This document shows, in pieces, positions 1 through 5,841 of a stretch of 11,668 nucleotides of DNA (the first letter of the stretch is position 1; every line of letters starts with the position of its first letter). The stretch lies in assembly GCA_046757205.1 (NCBI GenBank), contig JBHHXR010000104.1, positions 1-11,668 of the forward strand, read 5' to 3'. The translations under genes and the position numbers were made by a program. The DNA is from JBHHXR01 sp046757205 (lineage in GTDB: Bacteria > Pseudomonadota > Alphaproteobacteria > Rhodobacterales > Rhodobacteraceae). The notes beneath the pieces were generated by a model, which was not told the DNA's origin, searched no databases, and saw nothing but the letters and a program-made list of their open reading frames with translations.

Positions 1-912
1 TACAAACCTCGAACCACATGGGTACCCATCTGGATTCTGCGCGTCATTGAGCAGCATGCAACGGTCTTGAGATGCCGGCGCGGCGGCGGCCCGCCATCGC
101 GACGAGGCGACCACGGCGGCGCCAAACTGATCGTATTCCAGCAGTTTGTTTTCCGACCGGGCGGCATTGAATTGGCCGCCCACTTGCGGATACAGCCCGA
201 TGTCGAACTTCCGTCCGCGCATCCAGACCAGATATTGGCGCCACGTCATCGGCTTCACGATTTCGATCCGGGGATTTCCGCGCCACGAGGAAGGAATCGG
301 ATGCTCGCCGGATACGGTGACGTATGCATTCGATCGCCGGTCCAGAACGGTGTCTATGATCGGTATCAGGAACTTGAAATCGGCCATGTGGCTGCGAGCG
401 CCAAGATAGGCAATTCGTTGGGCGGGCCGATCCGGTCGCCCGACCGGCGACGTTGCCGCCCGCCATGCCGGCTCGATCAAAATGACGGGCTTGTCCGGAA
501 ACATGCCGGAATACGCGTCCTGCAAGGTTTTCGAGCTGACCAAGATCACATCGGCCCTGTCTTCCAGCCGTTTCGCTGCGCGGGCCTCGACGAGCGAGAG
601 TTTCACGCGGTAATCGAGTGGAACCAGCGGGTCGCGTATTCCGCCGCGCCAGTCGTCGTCGGTGAAATACAGCAGGCGGTCGTGCTCCGGGCATTCCCTG
701 AGACCGGCATCGTGGCGCATCACCATCAACGTACGGTCAAACAGGAAAACCGTGGGCGAGATGCGTCGGATCGCGCCGGATGCGATCAGATCGGCGCAGG
801 ACCAACCGAGGTAAACATCGGCCGTCGGGGATGACGCCGAAGACAGCGCGCGGGCGATCAGCGGAAAGCGGTCCCTGGCGTAGGTGCGCCCGTCTGCCGC
901 AAGCCCTTTCAC
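1..912 (-). CDS. Glycosyltransferase-like protein of the capsule locus (partial, C-terminus beyond window)
   Basis: The minus strand is open from about 972 to the window edge without a stop, giving at least 304 codons. The translation behaves like a GT-B sugar transferase. It has a Rossmann-like N-terminal half (about 27-60, with DVYLGWSCADLI), a middle segment with VILVSSKTL (about 123-131) and a second-domain strand RIAYLGARSHMADFKFLI (about 165-182). Near 254-270 comes ENKLLEYDQFGAAVVAS, which matches the donor-sugar motif E-x7-E of GT4/GT1-type enzymes (E..KLLEY...G.PVVAS). It probably adds a sugar to the capsular glycan in the cytoplasm; donor and acceptor are unknown. It follows kpsT by 7 nt in the same operon. 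I chose GTG at 912, with GAGA upstream as a weak ribosome site. ATG at 972 in the same frame would overlap kpsT by 53 nt and add 20 residues. ATG at 923 is followed by a stop after four codons and is not the start. The overlapping open frames on both strands are shadows. Confidence 0.75.
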   Translation of the reverse strand, partial: MKGLAADGRTYARDRFPLIARALSSASSPTADVYLGWSCADLIASGAIRRISPTVFLFDRTLMVMRHDAGLRECPEHDRLLYFTDDDWRGGIRDPLVPLDYRVKLSLVEARAAKRLEDRADVILVSSKTLQDAYSGMFPDKPVILIEPAWRAATSPVGRPDRPAQRIAYLGARSHMADFKFLIPIIDTVLDRRSNAYVTVSGEHPIPSSWRGNPRIEIVKPMTWRQYLVWMRGRKFDIGLYPQVGGQFNAARSENKLLEYDQFGAAVVASSRWRAAAAPASQDRCMLLNDAQNPDGYPCGSRFV

Positions 913-919
913 TTTTTTC

Positions 920-1582
920 TCATGCCAGAACGATCTCTCGGTATACTTCCAGCCCCTCTTCGATATCGTCATAATATCCGATTTTTCCGTTCTCGATAAG
1001 GAGGGCGCTTTGGCAGTAATCACGCAAACCGCTTTCGGAGTGAGAAGCCATTATTACCTGTGAATTTGCCAGCTTCGCCCGAAAGGCAATCCGGCATTTC
1101 CGTCTGAATTGCGTATCTCCAACGCCTATTATTTCATCCACGAGGTAACAGTCGAAACTTACTGCCATACTGACCGCGAAAGCCAGCCGGGCCCGCATGC
1201 CCTGCGAATAGGTCCGCACCGGCAGGTCGAAGAACTGCCCGAGTTCGGCGAACGCCGAAACCTCGCTGACCAACGCATCGGTATCGGCGCCGTAGATCCG
1301 CGCCACGAACCTTGCGTTCTGCCGGCCCGTGAGTTCAGGGTGAAAGCCGCCGGCGAATCCGAGTGGCCAGCTTACGCGCCCGTGCCTGACGATCTTGCCC
1401 TGGTCGGGGCGCAAGGTTCCGGCGATCAGACCGATAAGCGTTGATTTTCCCGCACCGTTGCGGCCGATAACGGCGATGTTCCGGTCGCCGGGAAGATCGA
1501 ATGTAAAACCCTGGATTATCGGCTTGACCAAATTCCGGAACCGGTAGCGCTTCCAGACGTTCTTGAATTCGATCCCTCTCAA
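920..1582 (-). CDS. kpsT: Capsular polysaccharide export ABC transporter, ATP-binding protein KpsT
   Basis: This 220-residue ATPase powers export of the lipid-linked capsular polysaccharide through the KpsM permease. Visible motifs are Walker A GRNGAGKST (40-48), the ABC signature YSQGMRAR (125-132), Walker B with CYLVDE (145-150) and the switch histidine in ASHSES (H181). The short length and lack of a C-terminal carbohydrate-binding domain fit the KpsT/CtrD/BexA/RkpT type and not the longer Wzt. The signature reads SQGM in place of the canonical SGGQ; a degenerate SxGM form is usual in this subfamily. The start is TTG at 1582, inside a TTGA overlap with the kpsE stop. A TAG lies two codons upstream in frame, and GGGATAGAAG precedes the start, so TTG is the only close choice. 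Translation is probably coupled to kpsE. A glycosyltransferase-like gene follows after 7 nt. The partner permease lies on the other strand at 2880-3668. Confidence 0.95.
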   Translation of the reverse strand: MRGIEFKNVWKRYRFRNLVKPIIQGFTFDLPGDRNIAVIGRNGAGKSTLIGLIAGTLRPDQGKIVRHGRVSWPLGFAGGFHPELTGRQNARFVARIYGADTDALVSEVSAFAELGQFFDLPVRTYSQGMRARLAFAVSMAVSFDCYLVDEIIGVGDTQFRRKCRIAFRAKLANSQVIMASHSESGLRDYCQSALLIENGKIGYYDDIEEGLEVYREIVLA

Positions 1583-2754
1583 CTTCTATCCCGAATGTTG
1601 TAGTAAACCAGGACCATGACGCTCCACGCGGCGAAAAGACCTGTAAATACCAGACCGGTCAAGAGCCACCGGCGGGGATAAAGGCTCTGTTGCGGCAGTG
1701 TCGGGGGAATATGCACCGCGACATACCGGCTCTTGCGGCGCGCCTCGGCGCGCGATCGTTTCTCGGCCTCCAGCGCTGTGGCGTATGCGTCCTGCGAGAA
1801 TTCCAGATCGACCAGCATTTCTTCGAGTTCGCCGGCGACCGAAGACAGCGAGCGCTCGCCGCTTTGCAGAGTGTTGATGCTTTCTTCTTCCGCGGCGATC
1901 AGGTTTCGAATAGCGGTAATCCGGCGGTCTGTCTCTTCGATGCGCGCGCTGTTGTCGTCGGCAGTTGATGCCGCGATCAACTCCCTTTCCACGAGTTCCG
2001 CCGCGAGCCGGGACTGGAGCGCGGTGATCACGCCCATTCTGCCGGCAATGTCGGTTGCCGGGTCGACGATATTGTTGGCGGTGCGAAATTCACGGATCCT
2101 GGCGCGCATGTTCCGCAGCCTGAGTTCGGCTTCGGCGACATCTTCGCGGGCATACCGCATGGTATCGTCGAGCGCCTTGCGTCTGATCTTGTCAACAAGA
2201 TCGGAACTGGCCGATACGACTTCACGCGCGACCGCACGCGCATCTTCAGGATCGAAGGCGCGCACATCCAGTTTGATCGCACCGGAAGCGGTATCGAGTG
2301 ACAATGAAATCATGCGTTCCCAGTAGTCGAGCTTGGCTTCAATGGATGGATCCGGCCCCAGGGAAAACACGAAATCATCGGCCCGCCGGTTGTAGATGCG
2401 AGAAAAATCAAGTTTTGAATCAATCAGTTCAACAAGCGGTTGCGAGCGTATGTAGTCGAACAGGATGGCGCTGTCGGAAGTGGCGGACGCGCCGGTTTGC
2501 GTGAACGCGCTCAGAGCGGCGGACGGGACGGCAGGTTCTTCCGATCTGACCGAAAACGCAGCGCTCGATTGAAACTGATCGGCCGCCTTCCAGAACAGAT
2601 ACGCGCCGCTTATGCCGGTTGGTCCGATCACGAACAGCAGGAAGGACAACAGGATAAACACGCGGCGCGGATTATACCGCCGCGGCGCACCCGCCTCCGA
2701 TTCAGGTCCAGGACTATTACTCGAAGCGACTATGAAGGCTGGCCCTTGTGTCAT
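1579..2754 (-). CDS. kpsE: Capsule polysaccharide export inner-membrane protein, KpsE/RkpR/BexC type
   Basis: This 391-residue protein is a polysaccharide co-polymerase/export protein of the PCP-3 type. It spans the periplasm and links the KpsMT transporter to the outer-membrane channel. It has a basic cytoplasmic N-terminus (RRYNPRR, about 25-31), a first membrane helix (about 32-54, FILLSFLLFVIGPTGISGAY) and a Wzz-like periplasmic domain. A long charged, Leu/Ala/Glu-rich coiled-coil region follows (about 190-345), then a Pro-rich PPTLPQQSLYP segment (about 351-361) and a second membrane helix near the C-terminus (about 364-385) with a short basic tail. This layout and length are typical of KpsE, BexC, CtrB and RkpR. 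The ATG at 2754 has no Shine-Dalgarno sequence and lies 9 nt after a good -10 box, so the mRNA may be leaderless. Its TGA overlaps the TTG of kpsT. Low-level alternatives such as a Wzz chain-length regulator are less likely given the kpsT neighbour. Confidence 0.92.
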   Translation of the reverse strand: MTQGPAFIVASSNSPGPESEAGAPRRYNPRRVFILLSFLLFVIGPTGISGAYLFWKAADQFQSSAAFSVRSEEPAVPSAALSAFTQTGASATSDSAILFDYIRSQPLVELIDSKLDFSRIYNRRADDFVFSLGPDPSIEAKLDYWERMISLSLDTASGAIKLDVRAFDPEDARAVAREVVSASSDLVDKIRRKALDDTMRYAREDVAEAELRLRNMRARIREFRTANNIVDPATDIAGRMGVITALQSRLAAELVERELIAASTADDNSARIEETDRRITAIRNLIAAEEESINTLQSGERSLSSVAGELEEMLVDLEFSQDAYATALEAEKRSRAEARRKSRYVAVHIPPTLPQQSLYPRRWLLTGLVFTGLFAAWSVMVLVYYNIRDRS

Positions 2755-2763
2755 CGTTGTGAA

Positions 2764-2792
2764 ATTATTTGGTGGAGATGATTGAAAGTCAA
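2764..2792 (-). promoter_or_regulatory. Predicted sigma70 promoter of kpsE-kpsT operon
   Basis: Read on the minus strand, TTGACT (2792-2787) and AATAAT (2769-2764) are separated by exactly 17 nt, each matching five of six consensus positions. Only 9 nt separate the -10 box from the kpsE ATG, so transcription would begin at or within a few bases of the start codon. The stretch is AT-rich against its surroundings. This is the best promoter match in the kpsE/kpsM divergent gap. Confidence 0.65.
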
Positions 2793-2867
2793 TGTAAATT
2801 GCGCCAGCCGGGACGGGCGGGGCTGTATTCGCAACGGTTCCGAAAATGACAACCGCGAAGCATTACT

Positions 2868-2873
2868 GGTGAT
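2868..2873 (+). promoter_or_regulatory. Ribosome binding site that fixes the kpsM GTG start
   Basis: GGTGAT lies 6 nt before GTG at 2880. It is complementary to the ATCACC part of the extended 3' end of 16S rRNA. An in-frame TGA at 2847-2849 limits the frame upstream. The next methionine, codon 13, has no comparable site. Confidence 0.6.
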
Positions 2874-2879
2874 ATTTTT

Positions 2880-3668
2880 GTGGCCGTAACACTGCGATCA
2901 AAGTGTGTGCAGAATATGCGTGTGATTGCCGCGCTCATGATACGTGAAATGATTACGCGTTACGGCCGGTCGTGGGGTGGCTACATCTGGGCCATCCTCG
3001 AGCCGGTGGGGATGATAGCCATTCTGGCGCTGGTTTTTTCCCAGTTCATCCGGACGCCGCCCATCGGCCAGAGCTTCGCGCTGTTCTATGCGACGGGTTT
3101 CATACCGTATCATTTTTTCAACGACATAGCGTCGCAAACAAGCAACGCGGTGCGCCTCAACCGTGCACTCATGCAGTTTCCCGTGGTGACGCCGCTGGAC
3201 GCCATTTTCGCGCGCTTCCTGTTGTCCGCGATCACGCTCGTCGTCGTGGCTGCGATCGTTTTTTTCGGACTGATCCTGATCGTCGATCAGCCGGTCCGGC
3301 TGGAATGGCCGAATCTGATCGTCGCGGTTTCGGCCGCGGCTTTTCTCGGTCTCGGGGTCGGCACCACGAACGCGCTCCTTTTTTCGTTCTACCCGGTATG
3401 GCGCAATCTTTGGGCGATAATCAGCCGACCGCTGTTCATCGTGTCGGGCGTGTTCTACACATTCGAGTCGTTGCCGCAATCCGTACAGCAGGTCTTGTGG
3501 TGGAACCCCCTGATCCACGTGGTGGGCGAGGCCCGCAAGGCCTTCTATCCGGTCTACGAGGGCACATACATATCCCTGGGCGCGGTCGTCGGCGTGAGCG
3601 CACTTGCCTTTGTCTTCAGCGCGTCGATGCTGATCAGATATCGCAGCCGGGTAATAGAATCAGGCTAG
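2880..3668 (+). CDS. kpsM: Capsular polysaccharide export ABC transporter, permease KpsM
   Basis: This 262-residue ABC-2 permease forms the inner-membrane channel for capsular glycan together with KpsT. It has a cytoplasmic N-terminus with the family hallmark REMITRYGRSWGGYIWAILEP (about 22-42), where an amphipathic helix leads into the first membrane span. Hydrophobic segments follow near 42-60, 68-85, 113-137 and 150-172, and then the ABC-2 hallmark RPLFIVSGVFYTFESLP (about 181-197) and WWNPLIHVVGEAR (about 207-219). The last span is near 230-252. The length fits KpsM, CtrC, BexB and RkpS. The start is GTG, supported by GGTGAT 6 nt upstream. The gene is divergent from kpsE-kpsT and convergent with kpsS, so it is separated from its ATPase by strand, an unusual layout because kpsM and kpsT are normally adjacent in one operon. 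No clear intrinsic terminator follows it. Confidence 0.93.
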   Translation: MAVTLRSKCVQNMRVIAALMIREMITRYGRSWGGYIWAILEPVGMIAILALVFSQFIRTPPIGQSFALFYATGFIPYHFFNDIASQTSNAVRLNRALMQFPVVTPLDAIFARFLLSAITLVVVAAIVFFGLILIVDQPVRLEWPNLIVAVSAAAFLGLGVGTTNALLFSFYPVWRNLWAIISRPLFIVSGVFYTFESLPQSVQQVLWWNPLIHVVGEARKAFYPVYEGTYISLGAVVGVSALAFVFSASMLIRYRSRVIESG

Positions 3669-3832
3669 AACCCGCCGCAACTATCACCGCTCAGTCACCT
3701 GCACGGTCGGGCGCATGCCCGGTGGTCGGCGCGGCTCCGGCCCCGGTTGGACGCGACGTGCCCTGACTGGTATTTGGATCTGATTTCAAGAAATGTGACG
3801 TAAACATATCCGGTTCGTCATTGGCCGATTGC

Positions 3833-5104
3833 CTATTCGCCAACGCCAGCAAACAACTCTTCCGAACCGGCATCGCCATCACGGCAAATCCTTTTGCGGA
3901 TCTCGTTTATTGCGGCCCTCCGGCCGTTGGGTTCATAGAACGATCCCTTCACCTGAATGGTGGAAAGCGCGCGGGCGAATGTTGAAAAATATTCGCGGTC
4001 CACCTGTTCGGGGGCGGTCCAGAATGCATCGAGCCCCGACCGGTGGGTGAGGCCATCGCGATCAAAAACCGCCGTGCCCAGCGCACATACCGGGACACCC
4101 AGATGCAACGCGTGTAGACCAACAGTGGAATTGACAAGCACTACTCCGCTGGAATGTCCGAGATATTCCCGCAGGGCGCCGGCCTTGACCACATGCGTTC
4201 TGCCATCGATACCGAAGGAATCCGCAAGCCGGCCGATGCGCCTGAACCAGTTCACTATTCCGCTGTCCAGCGGGTGGATCTTGATCAGCAGATGCCGGTC
4301 GGCCGGGGCGTGGGCCGAAAACGAAGCCATGACTTCTTCAAGAAACTCCTCGTTCCCGCCGTATTTCGAGGAGGCGCGGATCTGATAGTCCGCCTCGAGC
4401 TGCATCGCGACCAGGTTGTAGGAGAGTTCGCCGCTCCCTATCCGCCGTAGGATCAGGGACGCATCGCGTTCGTACCTTCCGGTGCGCAACAGTTCGGGTA
4501 TCCAGCTCAAGTATTCAAGCAAGGGCCAGTAGACCTTGTCGGACCGATAGAACGGGAAAATCGGCCGTCCCAGGGACTGAAGCAGATTGTAGCTGACCTC
4601 GTGAAAGGCCTCATTGGCGAAACCGTGTGCGTAGCGGACCGTCATATCCGGATCTTTCCCGTGACGCGCCAGCGCGGAAATCGCCTCACGCGATCCGGGA
4701 AAGCGTGAAAACGCCCCCATCGCCTCGGGCTCGAGCGTGATCCAGTCCGGACGCAGATAACCGAATTCGATTGCCCATACCCTGACCCGCAGCGATCGCC
4801 CTCGGCGCAGCGCCTCGACATGGTACGGCAGACGATCGGCATAGTAGATGATGTCGGTGACGTTTTCACGGCGCAGAAGTTCCTCAAGCCATGACCCCCA
4901 ATCGCTGAACGGCCGCAGATAGGCCCGCCCGCGCCGCAGACCCCAAAAAACCAAGTCCGAAAGGCAAAAATGGACCTTGAGCACCCGGTGCCCGCCCTGC
5001 GTCAGGCTGTCTGAAAGCTCCGTCCAGAACCTCGACGGCGGACCCTGAAGAAACAGGAATGTCCGGAAATCGTCGGAACCTTCGGATAGGGGGATGATCG
5101 TCAT
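3833..5104 (-). CDS. kpsS: Capsule polysaccharide biosynthesis protein, KpsS-type Kdo transferase
   Basis: The 423-residue product matches KpsS, the cytoplasmic or peripheral-membrane enzyme that adds the first beta-Kdo to (lyso)phosphatidylglycerol. KpsC then extends this into the poly-Kdo linker of ABC-exported capsules. Visible family motifs are FLQGPPSRFW (18-27), HRVLKVHFCLSDLVFW (39-54), YADRLPYH (88-95), EFGYLRPDWITLE (113-125), QLEADYQIRASSKY (235-248), KIHPLD (275-280), VLVNSTVGLHALHLGVPVCALG (322-343) and FDRDGLTH (347-354). KIHP and NSTVG sit where the nucleotide-sugar site is expected in this family. The length is about normal for KpsS and too short for the duplicated KpsC. The ATG at 5104 is the only good start, but its Shine-Dalgarno AGGAGGG lies 18 nt upstream with an inverted repeat between. 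The gene converges on kpsM and leaves a 164-nt gap with no recognised gene. Confidence 0.9.
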   Translation of the reverse strand: MTIIPLSEGSDDFRTFLFLQGPPSRFWTELSDSLTQGGHRVLKVHFCLSDLVFWGLRRGRAYLRPFSDWGSWLEELLRRENVTDIIYYADRLPYHVEALRRGRSLRVRVWAIEFGYLRPDWITLEPEAMGAFSRFPGSREAISALARHGKDPDMTVRYAHGFANEAFHEVSYNLLQSLGRPIFPFYRSDKVYWPLLEYLSWIPELLRTGRYERDASLILRRIGSGELSYNLVAMQLEADYQIRASSKYGGNEEFLEEVMASFSAHAPADRHLLIKIHPLDSGIVNWFRRIGRLADSFGIDGRTHVVKAGALREYLGHSSGVVLVNSTVGLHALHLGVPVCALGTAVFDRDGLTHRSGLDAFWTAPEQVDREYFSTFARALSTIQVKGSFYEPNGRRAAINEIRKRICRDGDAGSEELFAGVGE

Positions 5105-5129
5105 GCCTGCACAGGCGTTCTGCCCTCCT
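5105..5129 (-). promoter_or_regulatory. Distant Shine-Dalgarno and hairpin before the kpsS start
   Basis: On the minus strand a strong AGGAGGG (5129-5123) is followed by CAGAAC and then by the inverted repeat GCCTG-TG-CAGGC (5116-5105), directly before ATG. In linear form the spacing is 18 nt, too long for efficient initiation. If the repeat folds, about 6 nt remain between the Shine-Dalgarno and the base of the stem. The stem can realistically form only four to five pairs with a tiny loop, so the effect is uncertain. Confidence 0.4.
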
Positions 5130-5323
5130 GGCCGGTCGGCCGCATAAACTGCGCGGTGCTGCTTCGAGCTTTTTGCGCCGGCCTCGCCGGTTTCCTTTCA
5201 CAAGCCTCGTTTCGGGTCAATACGTCCATTCCCGGGGGCGGGAGCGAACGACGGCGCAAGAGGGCTTCGGTGGAAACCCGCGCAGGTTCATATCGGCATC
5301 GCCGGCTCGAAGTGGCTGCGCCA

Positions 5324-5353
5324 TTGATAAGATTTTCGCACGCATGCTAGTAT
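5324..5353 (+). promoter_or_regulatory. Predicted sigma70 promoter for the small gene at 5394
   Basis: TTGATA (5324-5329) and TAGTAT (5348-5353) are 18 nt apart, with five and four matches to the -35 and -10 consensus. Transcription would begin near 5360, giving a leader of about 34 nt before the ATG at 5394. Confidence 0.5.
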
Positions 5354-5393
5354 CCCGCCGGAAGACAACATTTTGGATTTGAAGGTGAATTCG

Positions 5394-5603
5394 ATGGCTG
5401 CAGGAAAAGAAATGAATGAACATGAGGCTCGCCTGGCGTTGGCGAGGGCGCTTTGGCGGGTTGAAAACGCGGACAATCTGCCGGAAACGTCCGAGGCGAT
5501 AAGCGAAGCCTTTCTCGCGGTAAAGGAGGAGATGCTTGTCAAGGCGATCAAGGTCATGCGGCATCTCAGGAACCAGAAGGTCATTCTCGCGGCCGATCAG
5601 TAG
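5394..5603 (+). CDS. Small hypothetical protein, 69 residues
   Basis: I do not recognise this protein. The ATG at 5394 is preceded by AAGGTGA (5382-5388) at a spacing of 5 nt and by a promoter-like site at 5324-5353, which argues for a real gene. An upstream TTG at 5373 in the same frame lacks such a site. The product is small and charged, rich in Ala, Glu, Lys and Leu, without cysteine, signal peptide or membrane segment. It is predicted by eye to be two helices: one near 8-25 (EHEARLALARALWRVE) and one near 33-60 (SEAISEAFLAVKEEMLVKAI), split by a DNLPET turn. The C-terminus is basic and then hydrophobic (RHLRNQKVILAADQ). It stands alone between kpsS (divergent) and the oxidoreductase gene, so the neighbours do not suggest a role. 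A regulatory or adaptor-type protein is possible but unproven. Confidence 0.6.
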   Translation: MAAGKEMNEHEARLALARALWRVENADNLPETSEAISEAFLAVKEEMLVKAIKVMRHLRNQKVILAADQ

Positions 5604-5613
5604 CGCCAATCGC

Positions 5614-5636
5614 TGCGCCGTCCCGTCGGGACCGCA
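5614..5636 (+). terminator. GC-rich hairpin after the small gene, possible terminator
   Basis: TGCG (5614-5617) and GTCCCG (5620-5625) pair with CGGGAC (5627-5632) and CGCA (5633-5636), with a CC bulge. The structure begins 10 nt after the stop codon of the small gene. No run of T follows, so it is either a weak or factor-assisted terminator or a 3'-end stabilising structure. Confidence 0.35.
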
Positions 5637-5827
5637 GGCACGGCGCGCCGGCACCCGCTTGCGGCCGGGTAGCGGCAGAGGATGTCGCTCCCGGGACGGA
5701 GAGGAGTTCCCGAGGTTCTCCGCAAAGCCGGACCGGCGCTTTCCCGCCGCGGGCCGTTCGCCCCGCTTATCATTTGCCAACCACTTGACTATCGTCTGAC
5801 TGTTGGTCGGGGATACGCCCTCGGCGC

Positions 5828-5834
5828 AGGAGGG
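5828..5834 (+). promoter_or_regulatory. Ribosome binding site that fixes the oxidoreductase GTG start
   Basis: AGGAGGG ends 7 nt before GTG at 5842, a near-ideal Shine-Dalgarno. It decides against an in-frame TTG at 5803, which would add 13 residues unlike the start of any Rossmann oxidoreductase. Confidence 0.75.
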
Positions 5835-5841
5835 CCAGACA

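Noticed and set aside
44..834. Open frames on both strands at 44-694 (minus) and 67-834 (plus)
   Set aside because: Their products are low-complexity Arg/Gly/Ala-rich without any family motif. The third minus frame, open to the window edge, carries clear glycosyltransferase motifs and accounts for the coding signal.
3669..3832. Possible terminator in the convergent kpsM/kpsS gap, hairpin CGGGC-GCAT-GCCCG at 3708-3721
   Set aside because: Only five pairs and no T run on either side; such hairpins arise often by chance in GC-rich sequence. No gene was seen in the gap.
5178..5190. Inverted repeat CCGGC-CTC-GCCGG followed by TTTCCTTT, terminator-like on the plus strand
   Set aside because: No plus-strand gene precedes it, and on the minus strand, where the kpsS leader runs, no T run follows.
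5105..5323. Search for a kpsS promoter in the leader region
   Set aside because: TTGACC on the minus strand (5220-5215) has no acceptable -10 box at 16-18 nt, so no promoter is claimed.
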